Assembly (NCBI GenBank): GCA_025928645.1
Contig: JAICJD010000004.1
Coordinates: 1-55,337 of the forward strand
Reading direction: 5' to 3'
Length of the DNA stretch: 55,337 nucleotides
Origin: Gemmatimonadales bacterium
Lineage (GTDB): Bacteria > Gemmatimonadota > Gemmatimonadetes > Gemmatimonadales > GWC2-71-9
The position numbers and the translations under genes were made by a program. The notes below the pieces were generated by a model. The model was not told where the DNA came from and did not search any database. It worked only from the letters and a program-made list of their open reading frames with translations. Positions 32,446 to 42,308 of the stretch are shown here, piece by piece (positions within the stretch are counted from its first letter, which is position 1; every line of letters begins with the position of its first letter).

Positions 32446-33584
32446 GAATCCTCTTCCTCTCCACCAGCATGGGCATGGGCGGCGCGGACCAGCAGCTGCT
32501 GTCCGCCGCCCGCGAGCTGCGCGGGCGAGGGCACGACATCATGATCGTGTCGCTCACGCCTCTGGGGGCGATGGGGATCGAGGCGCGGACGGAGGGCTTC
32601 CGTGCGGAGTCGCTGGGCATGGCGCGAGGGATCCCGGATCCGCGGGGGCTCGTACGGCTGGTCCGCCTGGTGCGCGCGTGGTGTCCCGACGTGATCCACA
32701 GCCACATGGTCCACGCCAACCTGCTGGCGCGCGCGCTGCGCGTGCTGGCGCCGGTCCCGGCGCTGGTCTCCACCATTCACAACATCACCGAAGGTGGCGC
32801 GATGCTGATGGCCGGCTACCGGGTGAGCAACGCCCTGGTAGACCACATGACCATCATCAGCCAAGCCGCGGCCGACCGGTTCATCAGAGACCGCATCGTG
32901 CCGAGCCGGCTGCTCACCGTGATCCCGAACGGCGTCGATGCGCGGCAGTTCGCCCCGGTCGCGCCCGAGAAGCGCGAGATGCTGCGCCGTTCCCTCGAGC
33001 TCGGGAACGGGTTCGTGTGGCTCGCCGTCGGGCGGTTCGAGCTGGCCAAGGACTACCCGAACCTGCTGCGGGCGTTCGCCGCGGTGCGCGAGCGGCACCC
33101 GGGCACGCTCCTCCTGCTGGCCGGCGAAGGCGGGCTCCAGGGCGAGGCGGAGGCGCTGGCCCATACCCTCGGGCTCGTCCCGGCGGTGCGGTTCCTCGGC
33201 GTGCGTCGTGATGTGCCGGACGTCATGCGTGCGGCGGACGGGTACGTCATGTCCTCGGCCTGGGAAGGCATGCCGATGGTGCTGCTCGAGGCGGCCGCCG
33301 CGGGCCTGCCGATCGTGACCACGAGCGTCGGCGGCACGGGCGAGGTCGTGGCTGACGGCTCGTCGGGCTTTCTGGCGCCCGCCAGGGACCCAACGGCGCT
33401 GGCGGCGGCGATGGTTCGCCTGATGGCCCTGCCGGAGGCGGAACGGCGCGCGATGGGAGAGCGGGGCCGCGAGCGTGTGATGAGCCGCTACAGCCTCGTC
33501 CGCGTGGCGGAACGGTGGGAGGCGCTCTATCGCGAAGTGCTGGAGCGGAAGGGGGCGGCGCTGGCCCTGCGGGCCTCAGGCTGA
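32442..33584 (+). CDS. Glycosyltransferase family 4
   Basis: LFLSTSMGMGGADQQLLSAAREL; VSTIHNITEGG; VMSSAWEGMPMVLLEAAAAGLPIVTTSVGGTGEVV. Confidence 0.92.
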   Translation: MRILFLSTSMGMGGADQQLLSAARELRGRGHDIMIVSLTPLGAMGIEARTEGFRAESLGMARGIPDPRGLVRLVRLVRAWCPDVIHSHMVHANLLARALRVLAPVPALVSTIHNITEGGAMLMAGYRVSNALVDHMTIISQAAADRFIRDRIVPSRLLTVIPNGVDARQFAPVAPEKREMLRRSLELGNGFVWLAVGRFELAKDYPNLLRAFAAVRERHPGTLLLLAGEGGLQGEAEALAHTLGLVPAVRFLGVRRDVPDVMRAADGYVMSSAWEGMPMVLLEAAAAGLPIVTTSVGGTGEVVADGSSGFLAPARDPTALAAAMVRLMALPEAERRAMGERGRERVMSRYSLVRVAERWEALYREVLERKGAALALRASG

Positions 33585-35062
33585 TCGGCTGCTTCCGGCG
33601 GGCAGCGGAAGACCTGCAGGTACTGCTCCCGAAAATCCACCCTGCCGTTTCCGATGGTGTTCCGAAGCTGGCAATTCCGGTAGATCCACCCGGCCAGCCC
33701 GCCTTGCTTCAGGTTGGTGCGGAACGCGTGCGCCGGGGCGGGCGCGACGATCCAGAGCGCCGCGCCGGGCGCCCCCGCCACGGTGTCGAGCGACGCCCGC
33801 AGCGGGCCGGTGTCGTAGCGCAGCCGCTGAATGTCGCGCGGCGCCAGGTAGTGGGCGAGCACGACGGGCTGGTCGGAGAAGACGACGTCGGCGGGCCTGA
33901 GTCGGGGCCGGAGCCAGGTGGCGGAGGTCTTGAAGTCGTAGCGGCGGCCGTTGAGATACTGCGAAACCAGCGTCGGCAATCCTTCCAGCAGCATGAACCC
34001 GAGCACGGTGGCGGGCACCAGCCATCGCGGGCGCATCCGCCAGTCGAGCGCGAACACCCGGTCCAGAAAGTATCCGGCCCCCAGGAAGAAGACCGGCGCC
34101 GCCGGCACCATGTAGTAGGTCGAGACCGGCGTGCGGAGGGACGCGAGCGTGATGAAGGCGATGGCGAACCCCGCGACGCACGCGAGGTACTGTGCCAGGA
34201 CCGGGTCGCGCTCTCGCCAGAGCAGGTAGAGGCCCGCCAAACCGGCCCAGACCACCGAGAAGCTCCAGCCCTGAACGTACGCGAGCAGGAGAAACGCCTG
34301 CTTCAGCCCGAGCGGGACGGGCTTGCGCAGCAGGAACTGCCCGCTGCCCGGGTTCTTGTCGTGCGACGAGATCCAGCCGTGGAGCACCGGGACGAACCGG
34401 TAGGCCACGATCGCCAGCATGACGATGACGGCGAGCGCGCCCCAGCGGACCGCCGGCCGGGCCCACAGCACGCGGAGCTGGCTGGGCCGGAGCCAGGTGG
34501 CCAGCAGCCAGAGCGCGGGGCCCCCCACGAGCAGCACGGACGTCGGGTGGGCCAGGGCTGCCAGCACCGCGGTGACGATCCCGAGCATGAGCATGCCGCG
34601 GTCGCGTTCGCGCACGCCGAGGTAGAGGGCGTACGGGTAGACCGCGCACAGCATGAACACCAGCGACCAGTACCGGCCGAACTGGGAGTAGATGACGAGG
34701 AGGGCACTGACGGTCACGAGGAGCGAGCCGAACAGGGCCGCTCGCACGCCGATGAGGCGCCGGGCCACGAAATAGAACGCTGGCACCGAGAGCGTTCCGA
34801 AGGCCGCGGGCAGGAACCGGATGCCGAATTCGTCGAGCGGAAGAACCCGGGCGAGGAAATGATTGAGCAGGTAGAGCAGGGGACGGGGGTTGTGCCCCCT
34901 GATGAGGACCGAGTCCCGCAGCATGAAGATCTCGTCGCTGTCGAACCCCCAGTGCCCCAGCCGACCGAATCGGAGCAGGAGCGCCAGAACCGTGAGACCG
35001 CCCAAAACCACGGCGGGCGACACGATGGTGGATGGCTTGCCCTCGGCAGGGACAGCGGACAT
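33527..35062 (-). CDS. GT39/ArnT-like membrane glycosyltransferase
   Basis: Multi-TM with LRFGRLGHWGFDSDEIFMLRDSVLIRGHNPRPLLYLLNHFLARVLPLDEFGIRFLPAAFGTLSVPAFYFVARRLIG; 3' end overlaps the convergent GT4 gene by 58 nt. Confidence 0.85.
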   Translation of the reverse strand: MSAVPAEGKPSTIVSPAVVLGGLTVLALLLRFGRLGHWGFDSDEIFMLRDSVLIRGHNPRPLLYLLNHFLARVLPLDEFGIRFLPAAFGTLSVPAFYFVARRLIGVRAALFGSLLVTVSALLVIYSQFGRYWSLVFMLCAVYPYALYLGVRERDRGMLMLGIVTAVLAALAHPTSVLLVGGPALWLLATWLRPSQLRVLWARPAVRWGALAVIVMLAIVAYRFVPVLHGWISSHDKNPGSGQFLLRKPVPLGLKQAFLLLAYVQGWSFSVVWAGLAGLYLLWRERDPVLAQYLACVAGFAIAFITLASLRTPVSTYYMVPAAPVFFLGAGYFLDRVFALDWRMRPRWLVPATVLGFMLLEGLPTLVSQYLNGRRYDFKTSATWLRPRLRPADVVFSDQPVVLAHYLAPRDIQRLRYDTGPLRASLDTVAGAPGAALWIVAPAPAHAFRTNLKQGGLAGWIYRNCQLRNTIGNGRVDFREQYLQVFRCPPEAADQPEARRASAAPFRSSTSR

Positions 35063-35314
35063 GGAATGCCTCGTGTAAGTGACGTAGGGCGGCGGAGAAG
35101 ACTAACCTGTCCCGGCACGGGGCACCACGTGGATCGGGGCACTTCCGTGGCCGTGCCCCCTTGACAAATGTGAGTCAGGTCACGATTCTCTGTGCGGCGC
35201 GAGCCTCGACAACGAGATGACACCATCCCCGGTGCTCATTCCATCGTGCCCTGAGTGACTAGATCCCTCTAGCCTCAGTGGACCCGTACCTCACAAACAC
35301 AACCATAGGGAACG

Positions 35315-35328
35315 GGCAGAGCCCCTGC
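35315..35328 (+). promoter_or_regulatory. Weaker sigma-54-like site upstream of the second lipoprotein
   Basis: GGCAGAGCCCCTGC: correct GG-N10-GC spacing but weaker -24 element. Confidence 0.3.
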
Positions 35329-35455
35329 CTTTTCCCCCTGCGCCAAGATCCACGACGAGCCGCCGCTTTGGCCGTGCCATGCGATGGCCCCTCGCTTGAC
35401 GCCAGCCCCCTTGTGTCCCTCCACACCTTCGTGACGGAGAGAGGAAAGACCGGGT

Positions 35456-36430
35456 ATGTCCTACAGCTTCAAGTTGTCACGCCGCATCGCGCGACTTCGA
35501 CTTCCTGTCCTCGTGGCGCTCGCCTCGTCCTTCGCGGCCTGCGACGGCAGCAATAGCCTGAGCCCCGACGCGCTCGACTCGCAGACTCCGGCGGCGCCCA
35601 CCACGCTGGCCGGCGGCGATGAGTCGGTGGGTACGCTGGAGGTCTCGACCACGGCGGCCGCCACCTATGGCGGCATTCCGTTCGGCACCTTTGCCCAGCC
35701 CACCACGATGTTCGGCTCGACGTACACCGGCGGCAAGGTGACCGTCGGCCCGGCGACCATCAGGTCGACGCTCGCGGCCATCAAGTCGCGCGGCGGCCGG
35801 GTGGTGCTGATGATGGCGGGCTCGGAGAAGTACTATAAGGACGCCGCCGGCCATTTCAGCTTCGACAAGTGGAAGCAGCGCATCGACCGCTTCAGGGGCG
35901 TCAACTTCGATTCGTACATCAAGGATGGTACGATCATCGGCCACTACATCATCGACGAGCCGCAGGATCCCGCCAACTGGAACGGGCGGCCCATCACGGC
36001 GTCGACGGTGGACCAGATGGGGCAGTACAGCAAGGCGCGCTGGCCCGCCATGGCCACGATTGTCCGGACGGTGCCGAAGTTCTTCCCATCGCATCCGAGG
36101 TACATCGACGCGGCGTGGGCGCAGTACCTCTCCCGGATGGGCAGCGCGAGCGATTACATCAGGAAGAACGTGGCCGACGCGCAGAACCGTCGGATCCAAC
36201 TGGTGGTCGGACTTAACGTCATCGGCGGTGGCCAGCCAAACCTCACCCCGATGAACGCCACCGAGATCAAGTCGTTCGGCACCGCGCTCCTGAGTAGCTC
36301 CTACCCCTGCGCGTTCATCAGCTGGCAGTACCGCAGCTCGTATTTCTCGTCCAGCAGCATCAGGTCGGCGATGAGCGCCATCTCCAGCAAGGCCAAGAGC
36401 CGCGCGTCGAAGTCCTGCCACGCCGGCTGA
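35456..36430 (+). CDS. Putative lipoprotein with TIM-barrel/glycosidase-like domain, paralogue of 7386..9191
   Basis: MSYSFKLSRRIA...LASSFAACDGS lipobox; GGIPFG and DGTIIGHYIIDEP parallel GMGIPFG and DGTIVGESVMDEP. Confidence 0.75.
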   Translation: MSYSFKLSRRIARLRLPVLVALASSFAACDGSNSLSPDALDSQTPAAPTTLAGGDESVGTLEVSTTAAATYGGIPFGTFAQPTTMFGSTYTGGKVTVGPATIRSTLAAIKSRGGRVVLMMAGSEKYYKDAAGHFSFDKWKQRIDRFRGVNFDSYIKDGTIIGHYIIDEPQDPANWNGRPITASTVDQMGQYSKARWPAMATIVRTVPKFFPSHPRYIDAAWAQYLSRMGSASDYIRKNVADAQNRRIQLVVGLNVIGGGQPNLTPMNATEIKSFGTALLSSSYPCAFISWQYRSSYFSSSSIRSAMSAISSKAKSRASKSCHAG

Positions 36431-36452
36431 CCTCCGGACAGTGGCAGCACGC

Positions 36453-36484
36453 AACGGGGCCGCGGATCATTCCGCGGCCCCGTT
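36453..36484. terminator. Bidirectional hairpin terminator candidate
   Basis: AACGGGGCCGCGGA-TCAT-TCCGCGGCCCCGTT: perfect 14-bp stem between convergent genes. Confidence 0.75.
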
Positions 36485-36515
36485 CGATTTCCCATCCCGT
36501 CCGCGGGCCGGACTG

Positions 36516-37316
36516 TCAGCCGGCGGCCGGAGCGGGACTTCCCGGCGTCGTCTCTGCCGGCGCCCGCGCGATGATCGAGAAGGCCTCGGCGAAGTTCTCG
36601 GCGCGCAGCAGGCAGGTGGCCGCCTGGCGCATGGTCTCGATGGTGTAGATCGGCGCGAAGAAGGAGGTGTAGTCCGAGTTGTAGTACGGGTTGACCTGGA
36701 GCACCTCCAGGCCGCTCCCCCGGCAGGCCTTGGAGAGGCCTGAGGGCGTGCAGTCTCGGTAATAGGCCAGAAACCCACTGTCGAATCGCTTTTCGGGAAA
36801 CACCGCGAACAGGACGCGACGCGCCAGGCGGTTGCCCATCCACCGATTGACGACCGCGAACGGCGCGTTGCGGCAGGGCAGCACGTGGGCCATGATGCCG
36901 CCCGGCGCGAGGGCGCGCGCCAGGTTGGCGATAGCGGCGGACGGATCGGCGACGTGCTCGAGAACCGCTCGGGAGAAGATGAGATCGAAGCGGCCCGGAA
37001 GGGGCACCGTGGCGATATCGCCGACGAGCGTCGCGTCATAGGCGCCGCGTGGGGCCATCGACAGCTCGGTTTCCGAGATGTCCTGTCCCACGACGTGCAG
37101 CCCGAGCCGCTGCTTGGTGTCGAGCGGAATGGCGGGAATCTTGCCGCCGCCGACCTCTAGAATCCGCGCGCCGGGCTTGAGCAGGCCGGGAAGAATGCGA
37201 TCCCCGAAATCGCGCATGGCATCGGGCGCGCAGCCCGGGACCAGGCGCGCGACCTGCGCGCGCTCCCAACGGGAAATTCTTCGATTCCAGGCGATGAGGC
37301 GGCGGACAACCGTCAC
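36516..37316 (-). CDS. Class I SAM-dependent methyltransferase
   Basis: ARILEVGGGKIPAIP, LVGDIATVPLPGRFDLIFSRAVLEHVADPSAAIANLARALAPGGIMAHVLPC. Confidence 0.88.
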   Translation of the reverse strand: MTVVRRLIAWNRRISRWERAQVARLVPGCAPDAMRDFGDRILPGLLKPGARILEVGGGKIPAIPLDTKQRLGLHVVGQDISETELSMAPRGAYDATLVGDIATVPLPGRFDLIFSRAVLEHVADPSAAIANLARALAPGGIMAHVLPCRNAPFAVVNRWMGNRLARRVLFAVFPEKRFDSGFLAYYRDCTPSGLSKACRGSGLEVLQVNPYYNSDYTSFFAPIYTIETMRQAATCLLRAENFAEAFSIIARAPAETTPGSPAPAAG

Positions 37317-37428
37317 GGTGTTCCCTGGGCTGAGGCTGCGGCCGGCACCGAGGCGCGCCGTCCGCGGCCCTCAGAATAACCCCTGACGTGGACCGGCGCA
37401 CTCCTCGAGCGGAGGCGCCCGGCCGACG

Positions 37429-38256
37429 TCACCAGCCGCCGCGGCGGAACAGGATGACGGGAATGGTCTTCAGCATGATGCGGAGGTCTTCCCACAGACT
37501 CTGGCGCCGGATGTACTCGAGGTCGTACCCGACCTTGGTCCGCACGTCGTCGACCGAGCGATCATAGTGATGATTGATCTGGGCGAGGCCGGTGATGCCC
37601 GGCTTGGCCCGCTGGCGCAGCGGATACTCGGCGATGTGGCCGCGCAGCTCGGCGAAGATGGTCGGCCGTTCGGGGCGGGGCCCGACGATGTTCATCTCGC
37701 CCTTGAGCACGTTGATGAGCTGCGGCAGCTCGTCCAGCCGATACTGGCGCAGCACCCGGCCCACCAGGGTCACGCGCGGATCGGCCTGGGCCGCCCAGAC
37801 CGCTCCGCTGTGCCGCTCCGCGTCGACGTGCATCGTCCGGAACTTGTAGATGGTGAACGGCCGGCCGCCGATGTCGCGGCTCCGCCGGTGGTTCGCCGCG
37901 TCCGGGCCGGGCACGCGGCGGTCGAGACCCACGCGCTCCTGCAGGTAGAAGACGGGGCCGCGCGAGGTGAGCTTGATCAGCACGGCGAGAAGCACGAATA
38001 CCGGCAGCAGGGCCAGCAGCGCCACCAGCGCCAGGACGAAGTTGAGGGCGCGCGTGGCGCGCTGCCGCCGGGACGAGATCGCGTCCTGGACGGAAAGGTC
38101 CGCCAGGCGCTCGCCGGCGGTCCAGGGATCGTCTTGTGCTGTGCGGAGCGGGCTGCTCTCCGAGCGGGCGGTCAGCGCTTCGAGCAAACGCATCACGTCG
38201 ATCGTCCGTGTCTTTCGAGTTCGTAGGAGTCGTGCCGTCGATTCGACCGATGCCAC
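37429..38256 (-). CDS. Undecaprenyl-phosphate sugar phosphotransferase (WbaP-like initiating transferase)
   Basis: LIKLTSRGPVFYLQERVGLDRR...FTIYKFRTMHVDAE...VLRQYRLDELPQLINVLKGEMNIVGPRPERP...RQRAKPGITGLAQIN. Confidence 0.93.
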   Translation of the reverse strand: MASVESTARLLRTRKTRTIDVMRLLEALTARSESSPLRTAQDDPWTAGERLADLSVQDAISSRRQRATRALNFVLALVALLALLPVFVLLAVLIKLTSRGPVFYLQERVGLDRRVPGPDAANHRRSRDIGGRPFTIYKFRTMHVDAERHSGAVWAAQADPRVTLVGRVLRQYRLDELPQLINVLKGEMNIVGPRPERPTIFAELRGHIAEYPLRQRAKPGITGLAQINHHYDRSVDDVRTKVGYDLEYIRRQSLWEDLRIMLKTIPVILFRRGGW

Positions 38257-38316
38257 GCAACCACGTGAGCAGCGCGTCGGGGCCCGGCGGCCGGTGCCGG
38301 TCAGGGCCCGGAATTA

Positions 38317-38330
38317 GCACGATCCATGCC
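38317..38330 (-). promoter_or_regulatory. Candidate sigma-54 promoter for the initiating transferase gene
   Basis: Minus strand GGCATGGATCGTGC (GG-N10-GC), ~60 nt before the start codon at 38256. Confidence 0.55.
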
Positions 38331-38469
38331 CGCGAAGGGGGGGCCGGAGAGCATGTGTTTGCACTATCCTAAGCTGCGCTGTTCCAATGATTTCAAGAGA
38401 AAATCAGACCGCGTCAGGTTGTCCCAGACCCGGGCCGTGTCGTGGTCCACCTACACGCCCCCTCGCAGA

Positions 38470-38490
38470 GCGCGACAGCGTGTGTCGCAG
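38470..38490 (-). promoter_or_regulatory. Candidate dyad (enhancer-like) site upstream of the initiating transferase gene
   Basis: Plus-strand GCGCGACA-GCGTG-TGTCGCAG; ~140 bp upstream of the -24 element. Confidence 0.35.
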
Positions 38491-38496
38491 TTCGTC

Positions 38497-38640
38497 TCAC
38501 GCGCGGAGGGCCCACCAGCGCACGATGAGCACGGTACCGACCGCGAGTAACAGATGGGTTACGCCCGACGTGGTGATTCCGCCGAAAATGAGAACCGCCC
38601 ACGCGACGAGCGCGGCCAGCGCGACGAACAGCAGTGCCAT
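38497..38640 (-). CDS. Small two-TM protein (lmo0937/DUF5670-like)
   Basis: 47 aa MALLFVALAALVAWAVLIFGGITTSGVTHLLLAVGTVLIVRWWALRA. Confidence 0.55.
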   Translation of the reverse strand: MALLFVALAALVAWAVLIFGGITTSGVTHLLLAVGTVLIVRWWALRA

Positions 38641-38956
38641 GATCGGTGTCCTTGGTCGGTTGATTCCCGTGGGACGCAGTTCTATCTTAGTGCCAGCGGT
38701 AGCGGGGAGCCACATTATTGAGCCAACAGGTCCAGTGATGGGCCCGAATGCCGTGGCCGATGTCACGCCCCACGGGGGAAGGCAGGAGTCATGGTGAGGG
38801 CGCCGCGAATTCTCATTGGGCTTCAATAATCCTCCTCGTTGCCGTGTCGCCGTGCGCCGATCGGACCTCCGGTCGGCGCACGTGTCTTATCGTCCGGCTT
38901 GACCTGCGCTCGGGCTCCCGCCTGATTCCTCCAGACTCCTTGTTCCGGGACGGGCC

Positions 38957-39370
38957 ATGCCGCGATGCCGAGTGACGCGGCGCGTGCATTTCAACGCCGC
39001 GCACCGCCTGAACAACCCCGACGCCACCGAGGCATGGAACCAGGCGACCTACGGGGTGTGCAACAATCCCAACTACCACGGCCACAACTACGAGCTCGAG
39101 CTGTCGGTGGAAGGCGAGATCGATCCGCGGTCCGGCTACGTGATGGACCTGAACCATCTGAAGCAGCTCGCCCAGGACCTTCTGATCCGGCACCTCGACC
39201 ACAAGAACCTGAACCTCGACGTGCCCTGGTTCCGTGACCTGGTCCCCACGTCCGAGAACATTGCCGTCGTCTGCTGGCGCGAGCTCCGGGCGGCCATCCC
39301 GGCCGAGCTGTCGCTCAGCCTGCGACTCTGGGAAACGCCGAGGAACTATGTCGACTACGAAGGCGGGTAA
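38957..39370 (+). CDS. 6-pyruvoyl-tetrahydropterin synthase / QueD family
   Basis: [59 protein letters not shown]. Confidence 0.92.
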   Translation: MPRCRVTRRVHFNAAHRLNNPDATEAWNQATYGVCNNPNYHGHNYELELSVEGEIDPRSGYVMDLNHLKQLAQDLLIRHLDHKNLNLDVPWFRDLVPTSENIAVVCWRELRAAIPAELSLSLRLWETPRNYVDYEGG

Positions 39371-40004
39371 GGACGGCGGGCAGCCGGCGCGCCCCGAGCG
39401 CGGCCGGGTGACCCACACCGGCGGGCCCGAGCCGCACCTCGAGCCCTTCGCCGACAAGATCCGCGAGGTGCTCGCGGCGCTCGGCGAGGACCCCGACCGC
39501 GAGGGCCTGCTCAAAACGCCTGAGCGGGTCGAGTCCTCGCTCCGGTTCCTCACCCAGGGATACCACCAGTCGGTGGCCGAGGCGATCGGAGACGCCGTGT
39601 TCGCCGAGTCGCACCAGAGCATGATCATGGTGCGGGACATCGAGCTCTACTCGCTCTGCGAGCACCACCTGCTCCCGTTCTTCGGCCGGGCCCACGTCGC
39701 CTACATCCCCAATGGCAAGATTCTCGGGCTATCCAAGGTCGCGCGCATCGTGGACGTGTTCGCCCGGCGGCTCCAGGTCCAGGAGCGCCTGACCGACCAG
39801 ATCGCCGACGCGATCATGGACGTGCTCCGCCCCACCGGCGTCGGGGTGGTGATCGAGGCCGCGCACTTCTGCATGATGATGCGCGGGGTCGAGAAGCAGA
39901 ACTCCCGCACGGTCACCAGCGCCCTCCGCGGCATCTTCCGCGACGACTCGAAGACCCGCGTCGAGTTCCTGCGACTGGCGCACGGGGGCAAGCTCTCCGA
40001 GTGA
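39348..40004 (+). CDS. folE: GTP cyclohydrolase I
   Basis: [87 protein letters not shown]. Confidence 0.95.
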   Translation: MSTTKAGKDGGQPARPERGRVTHTGGPEPHLEPFADKIREVLAALGEDPDREGLLKTPERVESSLRFLTQGYHQSVAEAIGDAVFAESHQSMIMVRDIELYSLCEHHLLPFFGRAHVAYIPNGKILGLSKVARIVDVFARRLQVQERLTDQIADAIMDVLRPTGVGVVIEAAHFCMMMRGVEKQNSRTVTSALRGIFRDDSKTRVEFLRLAHGGKLSE

Positions 40005-40690
40005 GGCCGCTCGACGGCCGGGTGGCGCTGGTGACCGGCGCGTCGCGGGGCATCGGCGCGGCGACCGCCGAGGCGCTGAGGCAGGCGGGCGCGCGCGTCG
40101 TGCGGGTGTCCCGGCGCCTGGATCCCGCCGACGGCTACATCGACCTTCCGGCGGACCTGGCCGACGTGGCCCAGGCCGCCGGCCTGGTGGAACGGGTGCA
40201 GCGGGCCGCCGGCGTGCCCGCGATCGTCGTCAGCAACGCCGGCGGGTTCCTGCTCGCGCCGCTCGAGCGCACCACCGTGGAGCAGCTCGACGCGCTCCTC
40301 GCCATCAACCTGCGCGCGGCGTTCGCGCTGGCCCGGTCGCTCCTGCCCCTGCAGCGCTCGGCCGGTGGCGGGAGCTACATCACACTCGGCAGCGTCGCCG
40401 ATCATGTCGGGTTCCCGGAGAACGCGGCCTACGCCGCCAGCAAGTACGGTGTCCGCGGGCTGCACGAGACCCTCGTCGCCGAATACCGCGGCACGGGCGT
40501 GCGGCTCACCCTGATCTCGCCCGGGCCGACCGACACCGAGGCGTGGGATCCGTACGACCCGGATCACCGAGAGGGATTTCCCGCCCGCTCGCGCATGCTC
40601 CGCCCGGCGGACGTCGCCGACGCGGTCCTGTTCGTCGCCACCCGTCCGCCGCACGTCGCCATCGACTGGCTGCGGCTTGGCCCCGTCTGA
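40001..40690 (+). CDS. Short-chain dehydrogenase/reductase (sepiapterin-reductase-like position)
   Basis: [44 protein letters not shown] overlaps the folE stop. Confidence 0.88.
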   Translation: MRPLDGRVALVTGASRGIGAATAEALRQAGARVVRVSRRLDPADGYIDLPADLADVAQAAGLVERVQRAAGVPAIVVSNAGGFLLAPLERTTVEQLDALLAINLRAAFALARSLLPLQRSAGGGSYITLGSVADHVGFPENAAYAASKYGVRGLHETLVAEYRGTGVRLTLISPGPTDTEAWDPYDPDHREGFPARSRMLRPADVADAVLFVATRPPHVAIDWLRLGPV

Positions 40691-40712
40691 CTTCATTCCG
40701 GTGCGCTTCACC

Positions 40713-42302
40713 ATGATCGTCCGTTGCCGCTCCCTCGCGCTCGTTTCCATGCTGGCTCTCGTCGCCGCGCTGGATGCCGGCCCGCTCGCCGGCCAGAGCG
40801 AAGTGCCGCCGCTTCCCGACAGCACCGGGTGGGGCGTTCACGTGCTGACGGTCACCCGTGATCCGGGCGGAACGCTCTGGGTCGGCACGTACGGCGAGGG
40901 CATCTACCGCCTGCCGCCGGGCGGCACCGCCTGGGAATCCATTCGCCACGACAGCGCGACCGCGACGTCGATCTCGATGGATTTCGTGCAGGCGATCGCC
41001 TTTGGACCCCGAGGTGAGGTGTGGTACGGCACGGTCGGGAACGGGTGGGGCCTCTCGCTCGACCGCGGGCGCACCTGGCGCAACTGGACCTACGACGAGC
41101 TCGGGCCCGAGTGGCAGTACGTCATCCCGAACGGGATCGCGATCCGTGGCGACACGACCGTCGTCGCCACGGCGGACGGGCTTCAGATCACGACCGATGA
41201 CGGCGGGCACTGGACCGCCATCGGCGACGCCGTAGGCCCGCCGGCCAAGGGCCCCGCCGACACCGCGCTGCCGCTCCTCACGAACGAATACGTCAAGCGG
41301 CTGGCGCCGAACCGGCGCGGATGGAACGTCACCACCCTTCGCGGCAACCAGCGCCTGGTGCATACCGCGGCCGGCTGGCAGGCGCTGCCGCTCGCCGCCG
41401 CGGCCTTCCCGCCGATCAACGCGGTGCTGGTCGGCCGGGTGTTGTACGTCGGCACGCACTGCGGTCTCCGCCCGGCCACCGATACGCTCCCGTGCATCCG
41501 GCACAAGGCGCCCGAGGCCGGCCAGCCGAAAGACCCGCTCACCGTGTGGCTCAAGCGGCCCATCGCGCGGACCGACAACTCCTACATCGACCAGACGTAC
41601 CGCTACGGCTCCACGATGGGCGGGTTCTTCCAGCAGCACCAGGGCGTCGAGTTCAACAATCCGGACGGCACGCAGGTCATGGCGGCGCTGGGCGGGCGGG
41701 TGGTGTACGCCGGCCGGGCGGAGGAGGGCGCCAACACGGTGGCCATCCGCCACGATACCACCGTCAGCGCGCACGGGAAGACCTACCGCCTGTACTCGAT
41801 CTACTATCACAACTCGTCGCTGGCGGTGAAGGTCGGCAAGCGGGTGACGACGGGACAGGTGATCGCCCGCGTGGGCAACACCGGCCGGGCGACGAACGAC
41901 CACCTGCACTTCGAGCTGGCGGCCTCGCCCACCGACTCGATCGGCGCGATCGTGGACTCGCTCCAGCGCTTCCCGCCCTACACGGTGAATCCGGAGCTGT
42001 GGCTCGAGCCGCTGCCCAACACCGGCATCGTGGCCGGCCAGGTGTTCGATACCGCCGGCGCACCGGTGCCGCAGGCGCGGGTCTACGGCATCGTGAAGCG
42101 CGATCCGATCGAAACTCCGTTCTCCTACGCGGAGACGTACGGCGACAAGGCGCACGGCCATCCGCTGTACAACGAGCACTTCGCGGTGAGCGACGTGCCG
42201 GCGGGGAACTACGTGCTCGGCACCACCATCGATGGCCGGAAAGTCTACCGCCAGGTGACCGTCGAGCCCGGCAAGCTCACCTGGGTCGTGTTCAAGCCGT
42301 AG
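40713..42302 (+). CDS. Secreted protein with sensor/propeller repeats and M23 peptidase domain
   Basis: Signal peptide; LWVGTYGEGIYRL repeats; M23 motif GVEFNNPDGTQVMAALGGRVVYAG...GRATNDHLHFEL. Confidence 0.85.
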   Translation: MIVRCRSLALVSMLALVAALDAGPLAGQSEVPPLPDSTGWGVHVLTVTRDPGGTLWVGTYGEGIYRLPPGGTAWESIRHDSATATSISMDFVQAIAFGPRGEVWYGTVGNGWGLSLDRGRTWRNWTYDELGPEWQYVIPNGIAIRGDTTVVATADGLQITTDDGGHWTAIGDAVGPPAKGPADTALPLLTNEYVKRLAPNRRGWNVTTLRGNQRLVHTAAGWQALPLAAAAFPPINAVLVGRVLYVGTHCGLRPATDTLPCIRHKAPEAGQPKDPLTVWLKRPIARTDNSYIDQTYRYGSTMGGFFQQHQGVEFNNPDGTQVMAALGGRVVYAGRAEEGANTVAIRHDTTVSAHGKTYRLYSIYYHNSSLAVKVGKRVTTGQVIARVGNTGRATNDHLHFELAASPTDSIGAIVDSLQRFPPYTVNPELWLEPLPNTGIVAGQVFDTAGAPVPQARVYGIVKRDPIETPFSYAETYGDKAHGHPLYNEHFAVSDVPAGNYVLGTTIDGRKVYRQVTVEPGKLTWVVFKP

Positions 42303-42308
42303 CGAACG

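Noticed and set aside
35138-35151. sigma-54-like GGCACTTCCGTGGC
   Set aside because: Right spacing, but ~300 nt from the next plus-strand gene and embedded in GC-rich GGCAC/GTGCC repeats; likely chance.
35161-35189. TTGACA with 17-nt spacing to GATTCT
   Set aside because: -35 is perfect but the -10 is poor; kept only as a weak sigma-70 possibility.
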